NCBI GenBank assembly: GCA_021390615.1
Contig: JAJEJU010000024.1
Span: 1,736,001-1,800,000 of the forward strand
Direction of reading: 5' to 3'
Source of the DNA: Rhodanobacteraceae bacterium ZG21-1
GTDB lineage: Bacteria; Pseudomonadota; Gammaproteobacteria; Xanthomonadales; Rhodanobacteraceae
DNA: 64,000 nucleotides
Positions 46,950-57,110 of this stretch are shown piece by piece (the stretch's first letter is position 1; each line of letters opens with the position of its first letter). The translations under genes and the position numbers were made by a program. Below the pieces are notes generated by a model. The model was given only the letters and a program-made list of their open reading frames with translations, did no database searches and was not told where the DNA came from.

Positions 46950-47324
46950 TTAGGATTCGTCGTCCGACGCCGGCGGCTCGCTGGCCTGCTGGCGCAGCAG
47001 ATGCTCGATGCGTTCGCCCTTGTCGACCGAGTCGTCGTACTTGAAGCGCAGCTCGGGCACGCGGCGCAGCCGCATGCTGCGCGACAGACTGCGGCGGAAC
47101 TCCCCCGCCAGATCCTTCAGGGCCTTGACCGCCGTGTCCGCCTGGTCGGGCAGCATGGTGGTGACCCATACCGTGGCCCAGTCCAGGTCCCGCGTCACTT
47201 CCACGTCGGAGACGCTGACCGAGGGCAGGCCGTGATCGCGCACGGCGGCATGCACCAGCAGGCCGATCTCGCGGCGCAGTTCGGCACCGACGCGGTCGGT
47301 GCGCTTGAAATCACGTGAGGGCAT
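46950..47324 (-). CDS. rbfA: Ribosome-binding factor A
   Basis: The 124-residue protein starts at the ATG at 47324, behind a full AAGGAGG. It contains RTDRVGAELRREIGLLVHAAV, VSVSDVEVTRDLDWATVWVT and a C-terminal LRRVPELRFKYDDSVDKGERIEHLL, the KH-type RbfA pattern. It helps mature the 16S rRNA 5' end and 30S subunits, notably in the cold. It lies between infB and truB as in most proteobacteria. Confidence 0.97.
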   Translation of the reverse strand: MPSRDFKRTDRVGAELRREIGLLVHAAVRDHGLPSVSVSDVEVTRDLDWATVWVTTMLPDQADTAVKALKDLAGEFRRSLSRSMRLRRVPELRFKYDDSVDKGERIEHLLRQQASEPPASDDES

Positions 47325-47396
47325 GATGGCCTCCTTGAATGCTGCCGCGGCGACGACCAATGATCGGATCGACGCCGGCGGCTATGAAAAGCGCGA

Positions 47397-47423
47397 AAGC
47401 CCGGACAAATCCTGTCCGGGCTT
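47397..47423 (-). terminator. Hairpin between infB and rbfA
   Basis: AAGCCCGGACA (47397-47407) pairs perfectly with TGTCCGGGCTT (47413-47423), loop five bases. On the minus strand it is followed only by TTT and a later TTTTC, so it may be a partial terminator or processing site inside the operon. Confidence 0.55.
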
Positions 47424-47480
47424 CGGGTTCTGCCAGGCGCGGAGCTTGCGCGTGCAGCCGATCGCTCCGCCGCCTGCGAC

Positions 47481-50321
<2,841 letters not shown>

Positions 50322-50350
50322 CGTGTTCTTTCTCCGCCGTTCCCGCGCTC

Positions 50351-50409
50351 GGACCATTTCGGTCCCTGGGCCTTCCGGCCCTTATCGGCCAGGCGGCCTC
50401 GCCGCCTGG
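50351..50409 (-). repeat. Three consecutive hairpins between nusA and infB
   Basis: GGACC/GGTCC (50351-50365), GGGCC/GGCCC (50368-50381) and CCAGGCGGC/GCCGCCTGG (50389-50409) follow each other with only a few bases between. None has a T-run. They lie between the nusA stop and the infB ribosome binding site and probably shape or protect the mRNA. Confidence 0.5.
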
Positions 50410-50489
50410 TCACCGCCGTCCATGGCAGGAAACCGCAATGGGTTCCCCTTGGCGCGTCCGTCCCGGACGCTGCCGTCGACAGCCTGCCT

Positions 50490-51995
50490 TCAACCGCCCT
50501 TTTCGAGGCGCGCGATCATCGGCGCACGCGCCGCCATGATCAGCGCTGCCGCACGCTCCTCGTCCATGCCTTCGATATCGATCAGGTCGTCCACTGCCAG
50601 GTCGGCCAGATCGTCCACCGTGCTCACCTCGCGCGCGGCGAGCGCATACGCGGTCGCCTCGTCCATGCCGTGCAGCGCGAGCAGCTCTTCCGAGGGCTGG
50701 TGCTCCTCGATGCCCTCTTCCACCGCCAGCGCCTCGGTCAGCAGGGCGTCGCGGGCACGGGCGCGCAGCTCTTCGACGATGTCTTCGTCGAAGCCTTCCA
50801 CCGAAAGCAGCTCGGCGCTGGGCACGTAGGCGATTTCCTCGATGCTGGAGAAGCCTTCCTGCACCAGGATGTTGGCGATCTCCTGATCCACTTCCAGCTT
50901 TTCCATGAACAGCTGGCGGGCGGCATCCTGCTCGGCTTCGCTCTTGGCGGTGACCTGGTCCTGGGTCATCACGTTGAGCTGCCAGCCGGTGAGCTTGGAA
51001 GCCAGGCGCACGTTCTGGCCGCCGCGGCCGATGGCCTGGGACAGCTTGTCCTCGGCCACCGCGATGTCCATCGAGTGCTTTTCCTCGTCCATGATGATGG
51101 ACTGCACTTCGGCCGGCGCCATCGCGTTGATCACGTACTGCGCCTGGTTCTCGTGCCACAAGATGATGTCGACGCGCTCGCCGTTCAACTCGTTGGACAC
51201 CGCCTGCACGCGCGAGCCGCGCATGCCGATGCAGGCGCCGATCGGATCGGTGCGGCTGTCGTGCGCCACCACCGCGATCTTGGCGCGGTCGCCCGGATCG
51301 CGCGCGCAGCCCTTGATCTCGACCAGACCCTGGCCGACTTCCGGCACCTCGAGCTTGAACAGCTCGATCATGAACTCCGGCGCCGCGCGCGAGACGAACA
51401 GCTGCGGACCGCGTACCTCGGACTTCACTTCGAACAGGTAGCCGCGCACGCGGTCGCCCACGCGGGCCGACTCGCGCGAGATGGTCTTGTCGCGCGGGAT
51501 GAAGGCTTCGGCGTTGCCGCCAAGATCCAGATACACGTTGCCGCGCTCGACGCGCTTGACGATGCCGGTGACCAGCTCGCCGATGCGGTCCTTGAAGGCA
51601 TCCACCACCTGCTGGCGCTCGGCTTCGCGCACGCGCTGCACGATCACCTGCTTGGCGGCCTGGGCCGCGATGCGGCCGAATTCGGCGTTCTCGATCTGCT
51701 GCTCGATGTAGTCGCCCACCTGCGAACCGGCGCGCTCGTCCTCGGCGTCCATCAGGCGCAGCTGGCGGAACGGCGATTCCATCTCGCCGTCGTCCGCAAT
51801 CACTTCCCAGCGGCGGAAGGTTTCGTACTCGCCGCTCTGGCGGTCGATCGACACGCGGATATCCGGATCCTCGTCCGGATAGCGCTTCTTGGCGGCCGAA
51901 GCCAGCGCGGCCTCCATCGCCTCGAAGATCACGTCGCGCGGCACGCCCTTCTCGTTCGCCACCGCATCGACCACCAACAGAAGTTCTTTGCTCAT
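50490..51995 (-). CDS. nusA: Transcription termination/antitermination factor NusA
   Basis: The 501-residue protein has the N-terminal RNAP-binding domain (KELLLVVDAVANEKGVPRDV), S1 (VTGIVKRVERGNVYLDLGGN), and KH1 and KH2 (DPIGACIGMRGSRVQAVSNE; AIGRGGQNVRLASKLTGW). Two acidic C-terminal repeats follow (LVQEGFSSIEEIAYVPSAEL; LHGMDEATAYALAAREVSTV), which bind the alpha subunit. It modulates pausing, termination and antitermination. In E. coli NusA also regulates its own operon, relevant to the terminators in the leader here. Confidence 0.98.
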   Translation of the reverse strand: MSKELLLVVDAVANEKGVPRDVIFEAMEAALASAAKKRYPDEDPDIRVSIDRQSGEYETFRRWEVIADDGEMESPFRQLRLMDAEDERAGSQVGDYIEQQIENAEFGRIAAQAAKQVIVQRVREAERQQVVDAFKDRIGELVTGIVKRVERGNVYLDLGGNAEAFIPRDKTISRESARVGDRVRGYLFEVKSEVRGPQLFVSRAAPEFMIELFKLEVPEVGQGLVEIKGCARDPGDRAKIAVVAHDSRTDPIGACIGMRGSRVQAVSNELNGERVDIILWHENQAQYVINAMAPAEVQSIIMDEEKHSMDIAVAEDKLSQAIGRGGQNVRLASKLTGWQLNVMTQDQVTAKSEAEQDAARQLFMEKLEVDQEIANILVQEGFSSIEEIAYVPSAELLSVEGFDEDIVEELRARARDALLTEALAVEEGIEEHQPSEELLALHGMDEATAYALAAREVSTVDDLADLAVDDLIDIEGMDEERAAALIMAARAPMIARLEKGG

Positions 51996-52046
51996 TGCAG
52001 CAACTCCATGAACGCCGCCTGCGGCGCCAGATCACACTGAATTAGG

Positions 52047-52610
52047 TTATTTCGGGGCCTTCTTGGCCGGCTTGCCGCCGGGCTTGGGCTGCGGGGCGTA
52101 GCCCAGCGCGACCCAGTCCGGCACCACTCGCGCGTTCTCGATCGCGTCGTGCTCGCATTCGAATGTCTTGCCCTCGGCCTCGAGCGAGATGCGCTCGCCC
52201 TCCACCGAAATCAGCTTGCCGCGCAGGCGGCGTCGACCTTCGATCGGCGCCTTGAGCAGCAGCTTCACTTCCTGCCCGACCACCTTGGCGAACTGCGCCG
52301 CGGTGAACAGCGGGCGATCGATGCCTGGAGATGAGACCTCGAGCACATAATGACCGGGAATCGGATCTTCGACGTCGAGCAGGGCCGACAGCTCGCGGCT
52401 GGCCGCCTCGCAATCGTCCACGCCTACTTCGCGGCGCGCTCCGTCCTCGGTCGCATTCTCGGCCTTCGGCGCGTCATCGCGCGCGAGCAGGTCGATATAC
52501 ACGCGCAGCGTGCTCTGTCCCTGCGCCGGATTGAATTCCACGCCGATGCATTCCAGCCCGAGATCGGCGAGAACGTCGGTGAAGCGTTGTGCGAGTGCCT
52601 GCGTATCCAT
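52047..52610 (-). CDS. rimP: Ribosome maturation factor RimP
   Basis: The protein has 187 residues from the ATG at 52610 ([20 protein letters not shown]), with CGGAA upstream. It has [59 protein letters not shown] and the C-terminal SH3-like domain. The end ([12 protein letters not shown]) is basic. It acts in 30S assembly. It is the first protein gene of the operon rimP-nusA-infB-rbfA-truB-rpsO-pnp. Confidence 0.96.
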   Translation of the reverse strand: MDTQALAQRFTDVLADLGLECIGVEFNPAQGQSTLRVYIDLLARDDAPKAENATEDGARREVGVDDCEAASRELSALLDVEDPIPGHYVLEVSSPGIDRPLFTAAQFAKVVGQEVKLLLKAPIEGRRRLRGKLISVEGERISLEAEGKTFECEHDAIENARVVPDWVALGYAPQPKPGGKPAKKAPK

Positions 52611-52666
52611 GAATTCCGCTGCATGAGATCCGGCGCCGATATCGACTCGACTTGCGGTCGCCAGAA

Positions 52667-52694
52667 ACAAAAAATGGGCTCTAAACGGCCCATT
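52667..52694 (-). terminator. Intrinsic terminator in the rimP leader (proximal)
   Basis: On the minus strand AATGGGC and GCCCATT (plus 52688-52694 and 52673-52679) pair around an eight-base loop and run into TTTTTTG. It lies about 60 bases upstream of the rimP start and downstream of the candidate -10 at 52749-52754, which is the position of an attenuator. Confidence 0.8.
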
Positions 52695-52748
52695 CCCTTA
52701 TACCGTCGTTGTCCCGACTCATCCAGTTCTTCCCGGCGCCAGCCCCGT

Positions 52749-52754
52749 ATCATA
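52749..52754 (-). promoter_or_regulatory. Candidate -10 box of the rimP operon
   Basis: TATGAT reads on the minus strand 55 bases upstream of the proximal terminator. No good -35 box is seen at the expected distance, so this is a tentative promoter element. Confidence 0.35.
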
Positions 52755-52793
52755 AGCGATGCGAAACCCACGGCGCGACGCATCCTTGCGCCC

Positions 52794-52820
52794 AACAAAA
52801 AAGCCACACGAGGTGGCTTT
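52794..52820 (-). terminator. Intrinsic terminator upstream of rimP (distal)
   Basis: AAAGCCAC (52800-52807) and GTGGCTTT (52813-52820) pair perfectly around five bases. On the minus strand the stem runs into six T. It would stop transcripts arriving from upstream, such as read-through from the fMet-tRNA gene, before they enter rimP. Confidence 0.88.
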
Positions 52821-53179
52821 CTTGTCCAAGAAAGTCCTGTTAGCGGGCCCTGCACGAATCCTGTCTGTCAGGATTACGTGCTCATCCCGCCACAAAGTCC
52901 CGGAATGATACGCGCGCAGCCCATCAAGCGCAACTGACTGATCCCGCTGACGCGACGCATGACAAACGACCCAACGGCCATGCCTGCCGATGACATGCCT
53001 GCCGGCAAGTTGCCCTGCTGCTCGAGTTTCAGTCATTCGCCCTGCCTGATCCCGCGGCGGACCGCGCGCAGAAGCCTGGACAATACTTGCGCAATGAGCC
53101 TAGCTTAGTCCCGAGTACGTCAACCGCACTGATTCAGCCGCGACATCCGGTCCAGCACGCACTTTCCGCGGGAGTACGC
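52821..53179. other. Intergenic region between rimP leader and the accessory cassette
   Basis: No gene is supported here. It contains the junction between core leader sequence and the plus-strand cassette, and should hold the promoter of the candidate immunity gene; I could not fix a convincing -10/-35 pair. A minus-strand frame at 52719-53036 overlaps the terminator and is rejected. Confidence 0.5.
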
Positions 53180-53659
53180 ATGAAGCACGACAAAGCTCGG
53201 GTTTTGGGAATCGGGGGCTTGCTGATTTCACTATGCTTCGCTCAATCCACGATGGGCAAGCCTCAAGACATTTCGTTCGATAAAGGCACTCCCGTCTCGG
53301 AGGCAGCCCATCTGTTCAGAACGCAATCGAAGAAAATGGCCTGTGATCTCGAACCGGCCGGCAGCGATGGCAAGACCACGCAAAATCCAGCCAAGACCGA
53401 GTTGGTGTGCGAGCGGTTCGAGCCCACTTACCTCATTGTCGTGCTGACTGCCGACAAGGCCCCTGAAGTGCTGTCTGAAGGGCGCGATGCGGGGGGCGAT
53501 CGCATCGAGGATCCCATCATCCTCAACGATACCTGGTGGTCGAACGACGATTTCGGATGCCTCTCCGAAGAGGCTGGCTTGACCTGCAAGAACAAGGCCG
53601 GCTACGGCTTTCTGATCACGGACAAAGATTTCAAGAAAATCAGTTTCTCGAAACATTGA
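53180..53659 (+). CDS. Candidate periplasmic immunity protein (X-Tfi-like) for the adjacent effector
   Basis: The 159-residue protein starts at the ATG at 53180 with GGGAG five bases upstream. Residues 1-26 form a signal peptide (GIGGLLISLCFAQSTMG). The mature part carries four cysteines (KKMACDLE, ELVCERF, DFGCLSEE, GLTCKNKAGYGFLI), suggesting two disulfides. It ends 18 bases before the effector gene. The pairing of a small exported protein directly before an XVIPCD effector is the standard X-Tfi/X-Tfe arrangement. The protein fold itself is not one I can name, so the immunity role rests on context. Confidence 0.72.
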   Translation: MKHDKARVLGIGGLLISLCFAQSTMGKPQDISFDKGTPVSEAAHLFRTQSKKMACDLEPAGSDGKTTQNPAKTELVCERFEPTYLIVVLTADKAPEVLSEGRDAGGDRIEDPIILNDTWWSNDDFGCLSEEAGLTCKNKAGYGFLITDKDFKKISFSKH

Positions 53660-53677
53660 TCCCCGAGGACATTGGAC

Positions 53678-54817
53678 ATGTCAGATCCGAATATCGCCGA
53701 TGGCGCCGTTTCCATGTTCGGCAACGACGACGCACCCAAGAACACCAAGAACAGTGTTTTCACCTACAGCGAAAACACGCATACGCATGACGGAACAGTG
53801 GCTCCGCCTGGCCGCTCCGGGCTTGGCATAGACTGCTCCGAGCTTGCCAACCAGGCAGTGCTCTCGGCCGGTTACAACGTCCCTTATCTTGCGACGCCCC
53901 AAATCTACGAAGGTGGCCATCTCACGCCGGCGGGGGCGAAGTATTACGAAACCGTGCCGACAAACGAGCTGCAGAAAGGCGATCTGGTTCTTTTCAAGGG
54001 CCACGTAGGCGTGGTCGAGAGCTACGACTCCAAGACTGGCGATGGCAAGTTCTATGGCTCCCAATCCAAAACAGGCCCCGCTTCGACGGAGTTCAATACC
54101 AACGATGCCGGACTTTATTGGGGAAGAGCCGACAAAGGCGAGCCAGTCCTGACCGGGCTCAAGCCCAAGGCCGAAACCTACGATCCTGCGGGCGCTGCCG
54201 CGACATTGCAGCCCATTCTTGAAAAACGGGCGCAAGCGCTCAACCAGCTTCAGCACGACCAGCCTGCCCTTGCCGCTGATGTGCAAAAGACCCTGACAGG
54301 CAACCAGCAGGTATTGGACAACCTGGAGGCCGGCAGGCCCGGGCCTGCAAAAGTACAAGGCCAAACCGGCGACCAACCGCCGCTTACGAAGTCCTCGCGC
54401 CTGGACGAACCCGATCATCCCGGCAATGGGCTGTTCACGCAGGCTCGCGATCGCGTCCACGCTCTCGATACACAGCTCGGTCGTACGCCGGACACTCGTA
54501 GCGAAAACCTCGCCGGCGCCGTCACCGTGGCAGCTCTTTCCGCCGGGATCACCCGCATCGATCACGTGCAGCCGGACAACATCGACGGCTCCAAGATGTT
54601 TGTCGCGCAGAACACTTCGCCGCTCAAGACCGTCGCCGAGCTGCCTACGATGCAGGGCATGAACACGCCGCTCGAACAAAGCAGCGCGCAGTACCGGCAG
54701 ATAGCCGAGCGGCAGACCCAGGCACAGGCTCAACAGCAAGTTCAGACGCAGTCGCAGCATCAAGAGGCAGCGCCACAGCAGACGGCACAGGCCATGCAGA
54801 TCAAGCAGCTTGGGTAA
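53678..54817 (+). CDS. Candidate T4SS effector (X-Tfe): NlpC/P60-like peptidase with XVIPCD and Gln-rich tail
   Basis: The 379-residue protein starts at the ATG at 53678 (GAGGA about eight bases upstream) and has no signal peptide. Residues about 45-150 look like an NlpC/P60-type cell-wall hydrolase: GIDCSELANQAV (Cys53) and DLVLFKGHVGVVES (His109), then FYGSQSKTGPAS. Residues 243-339 match the XVIPCD pattern of VirD4-recruited effectors: DEPDHPGNGLFTQARDRVHA, LDTQLGRTPDTRSENLA, GITRIDHVQPD. Residues 340-379 are Gln-rich, as in X-Tfe tails. I infer an antibacterial toxin delivered by an X-type T4SS to cut peptidoglycan in rivals, neutralised at home by the upstream protein. Confidence 0.85.
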   Translation: MSDPNIADGAVSMFGNDDAPKNTKNSVFTYSENTHTHDGTVAPPGRSGLGIDCSELANQAVLSAGYNVPYLATPQIYEGGHLTPAGAKYYETVPTNELQKGDLVLFKGHVGVVESYDSKTGDGKFYGSQSKTGPASTEFNTNDAGLYWGRADKGEPVLTGLKPKAETYDPAGAAATLQPILEKRAQALNQLQHDQPALAADVQKTLTGNQQVLDNLEAGRPGPAKVQGQTGDQPPLTKSSRLDEPDHPGNGLFTQARDRVHALDTQLGRTPDTRSENLAGAVTVAALSAGITRIDHVQPDNIDGSKMFVAQNTSPLKTVAELPTMQGMNTPLEQSSAQYRQIAERQTQAQAQQQVQTQSQHQEAAPQQTAQAMQIKQLG

Positions 54818-55012
54818 TAAGCGAATGCAGCGCCTCGCAAACCGTCGAAGCATGGTCGGCGAGGCCGCCTGACATTTCGCCGCGGTCGGGATGCACATGC
54901 GGATAAGAAGTCAGCCGTGACGCCCAGGATGTCCATGCACCTGGGCAGGTTCTCCGCCGCATCTCGGCCATCTGAAAATCACAGCTCGATCGTTTGGCCA
55001 TCCAAGCATCGG

Positions 55013-55049
55013 CAAAAACGAAAACGGCACCTTCGTTGCGGAAGGCGCC
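55013..55049 (-). terminator. Terminator of the initiator tRNA gene
   Basis: GGCACCTTC (55026-55034) and GAAGGCGCC (55041-55049) pair over 9 bp with one G-T wobble. On the minus strand the stem is followed by TTTT and TTTTT separated by one base. It begins about 20 bases after the tRNA. Confidence 0.8.
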
Positions 55050-55069
55050 GTCGTCGAGCGAACTAACTG

Positions 55070-55146
55070 TGGTAGCGGGGGCAGGATTCGAACCTGCGAC
55101 CTTCGGGTTATGAGCCCGACGAGCTGCCAGACTGCTCCACCCCGCA
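55070..55146 (-). tRNA. Initiator tRNA-fMet(CAT)
   Basis: On the minus strand the 77-base gene starts at 55146 and ends with encoded CCA at 55070-55072. The anticodon arm GGGCTCATAACCC has the three G-C pairs diagnostic of initiators, and base 1 (T) does not pair with base 72 (T), another initiator feature. The acceptor stem otherwise pairs fully (GCGGGG/CCCCGC). It lies downstream of the nuo operon on the same strand and upstream of rimP. Confidence 0.97.
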
Positions 55147-55159
55147 TCAGAGTCCGAGA

Positions 55160-55188
55160 ATTCTAGCGACATGGCCGAATTCTTGCAA
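55160..55188 (-). promoter_or_regulatory. Promoter of the initiator tRNA
   Basis: On the minus strand TTGCAA (55188-55183), a 17-base spacer and TAGAAT (55165-55160) precede the tRNA start at 55146. Confidence 0.75.
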
Positions 55189-55211
55189 GCCATATCCCGA
55201 ACTTTTCTGCT

Positions 55212-55236
55212 CGATGACAAGATTTTTTTGTCATCG
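55212..55236. repeat. Hairpin upstream of the fMet-tRNA promoter
   Basis: CGATGACAA (55212-55220) and TTGTCATCG (55228-55236) pair perfectly around a T-rich seven-base loop. It lies 24 bases upstream of the tRNA -35 box. It could be an operator or a relic; no T-run follows the stem. Confidence 0.4.
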
Positions 55237-55603
55237 GCGACATGACTGCCGCTGACCGCTTCTACATGGGTACGCGCGAACCGCATTGCAAGCAGTCATT
55301 TCGCGTGCATCGATCGAACCGCGAAACAGCACCCCTGGCGTCTGCCTGAGCATTCGCTCGACACCGCTGCTGCAGGTTCGAATCCTGCACTCGCTACCAG
55401 AGCATTTCTCGAGAGCCATTCAACGCGGTGTCATCGATCGACGCGATGCGAAATACCCGTCGCGGCAAAATGAGCGCGACCGCTGCGACGGTTTCCAACG
55501 GTAAGAACCATGCCTGTCGCGGCCGGTGCAGGTTAGGCAATACCGGCCTGCCCCATCTATCGCCATTCCGCGAACAGCCCTCGCACAGCCGTCGATCCAG
55601 CCA
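55237..55603. other. Intergenic stretch with a tRNA 3' fragment, no gene
   Basis: No coding region is supported between the fMet-tRNA upstream hairpin and the nuo terminator. The only recognisable element is the tRNA-like 3' fragment at 55372-55399. The rest is unremarkable GC-rich sequence. Confidence 0.55.
55372..55399 (+). repeat. Orphan tRNA 3' fragment (T-arm plus acceptor half with CCA)
   Basis: The 28 bases read as a perfect T-arm (GCAGG TTCGAAT CCTGC), then ACTCGCTACCA like a tRNA 3' end. They differ from the 3' end of the nearby initiator tRNA at only two positions but lie on the opposite strand. No matching 5' half (D-arm, anticodon arm) is found upstream, so this is not a whole tRNA. 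Such fragments are often attachment-site relics. Confidence 0.65.
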
Positions 55604-55634
55604 TAAAAAAAGCCGGCTGCCCGAGGCAGCCGGC
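55604..55634 (-). terminator. Terminator of the nuo operon
   Basis: GCCGGCTGCC (55612-55621) and GGCAGCCGGC (55625-55634) pair perfectly over 10 bp, and on the minus strand the stem runs into seven T. It begins about 25 bases after the nuoN stop. Confidence 0.95.
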
Positions 55635-55658
55635 CTTGATGATCCATGGCGGAATGAC

Positions 55659-57098
55659 TCAGCCGCGCAGCGCTTCGGTGCACCAGCCCAGCAGCGGACC
55701 CCAGCCGAAGCCGAGCACGAGCAAGGCCAACACGTTGAGCGACAGCACCAGGCGCAGCGGCACATCGGGCTGCACCTGCACTACGCTGCCCTCCACCGGC
55801 TTGTCGAAGTACATCACCTTCACCACGCGCAGGTAGTAGTACAGGCCGATGATGGCGAAGGCCGCGCCGACGAGGGCCAGCCACAGCATGCCGCCGTCGA
55901 TCGCTGCCTGCAGCACCAGCAGCTTGGCGTAGAAGCCGAACAGCGGCGGCACACCGGCCAGCGAGAACACGGTGAGCATCATCAGCATGGCCAGCCAGGG
56001 CGAACGCTGGTTCAGGCCCTTCAGGTCGTCGATTTCCTCGCATTCGAAGCCGGCGCGGGCCAGCGCCAGGATCACGCCGAACGCGGCGGTGCTCATCAGC
56101 GCGTAGCTGATCGCGTAGAACATCGCAGCGGCATAGCCCTCCGGACCGGCGTTGACCAGGCCCAGCAGCAGATAACCCATGTGCGAAATGGTCGAATAGG
56201 CCAGCAGGCGCTTGAGATTGCTCTGCACGATGGCGACCAGGTTGCCGATCGCCAGCGACAGCACCGCCAGCACCGACAGCATCAGCTGCCAGTGATGTAC
56301 CAGGTCGCCCAGGCCGCCGGCCAGCAGGCGGTAGGCCATGCCGAACGCGGCCAGCTTGGGCGCCGAGCCGATGAACACGGTCACCGCAGTCGGCGAGCCC
56401 TGGTAGACGTCCGGAATCCACATGTGGAACGGCGCCACGCCGAGCTTGAAGCCGATGCCGATGATCACGAAGATCAAGCCGAACATCAGCAGGTTGTGCA
56501 TTTCGACGTGCGAGGAAACCGCGTGGATCTGCGCCAGGTCGAGCGAGCCGGTGGCGCCGTAGATCATCGACATGCCGTACAGCAGCATGCCCGAGGCCAA
56601 CGCGCCCAGCACGAAGTACTTGATCGCCGCCTCCGAGGACAGGCCGGAATCGCGGTTCAGCGCGACCAGCGCGTAGGACGACAGGGTGAGCAGCTCCAAG
56701 CCGAGGTAGACCATCACCAGGTTGCCCGCCGAAACCAGCAGCATCACGCCGATCACCGCGAAGATCGCCAGCGTGTAGAACTCGCCGACGAACAGCTTGC
56801 GGTCACGCAGGTAGGGCCGCGCGTAGACGAACACCAGCACGGTGGAGAGCAGCGCGAAGACCTTGAGGATCTCCGCCACGCCGTCGCGGATGAACATGCC
56901 GCCGAAGGCGGTGACCGCGTGTTCCGGCTGGCCCGAAAGAACCAGGTAGACGGCGACCAGCAGCACCGCGATGGACAGCCAGTGCAGCATGCCGCGCTGT
57001 GCCGGCTTGATGAAGGCATCCAGCAGCAACAGAAGGCAGGCCGCCGCCACCAGATAGAGCTCAGGCAGCAAGATCAGAATGTTGGTGAGATTCTGCAT
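55659..57098 (-). CDS. nuoN: NADH-quinone oxidoreductase subunit N
   Basis: The 479-residue protein starts at the ATG at 57098 (MQNLTNILILLPELYLV); a GTG four codons upstream is in frame. It has about 14 membrane segments of the Mrp-antiporter type, with FKLGVAPFHMWIPDVYQGSP containing the conserved Lys/His region and LKRLLAYSTISHMGYLLLG with the broken-helix Lys. It is one of three antiporter-like proton-pumping subunits of complex I and the last gene of the operon. Confidence 0.97.
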   Translation of the reverse strand: MQNLTNILILLPELYLVAAACLLLLLDAFIKPAQRGMLHWLSIAVLLVAVYLVLSGQPEHAVTAFGGMFIRDGVAEILKVFALLSTVLVFVYARPYLRDRKLFVGEFYTLAIFAVIGVMLLVSAGNLVMVYLGLELLTLSSYALVALNRDSGLSSEAAIKYFVLGALASGMLLYGMSMIYGATGSLDLAQIHAVSSHVEMHNLLMFGLIFVIIGIGFKLGVAPFHMWIPDVYQGSPTAVTVFIGSAPKLAAFGMAYRLLAGGLGDLVHHWQLMLSVLAVLSLAIGNLVAIVQSNLKRLLAYSTISHMGYLLLGLVNAGPEGYAAAMFYAISYALMSTAAFGVILALARAGFECEEIDDLKGLNQRSPWLAMLMMLTVFSLAGVPPLFGFYAKLLVLQAAIDGGMLWLALVGAAFAIIGLYYYLRVVKVMYFDKPVEGSVVQVQPDVPLRLVLSLNVLALLVLGFGWGPLLGWCTEALRG

Positions 57099-57110
57099 GG
57101 TCGATATCAC

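Noticed and set aside
54801-55286. 161-codon minus-strand frame across the fMet tRNA
   Set aside because: It reads through the initiator tRNA and its flanks (KVAGSNPAPATT-type tRNA translation). No ribosome binding site and no family.
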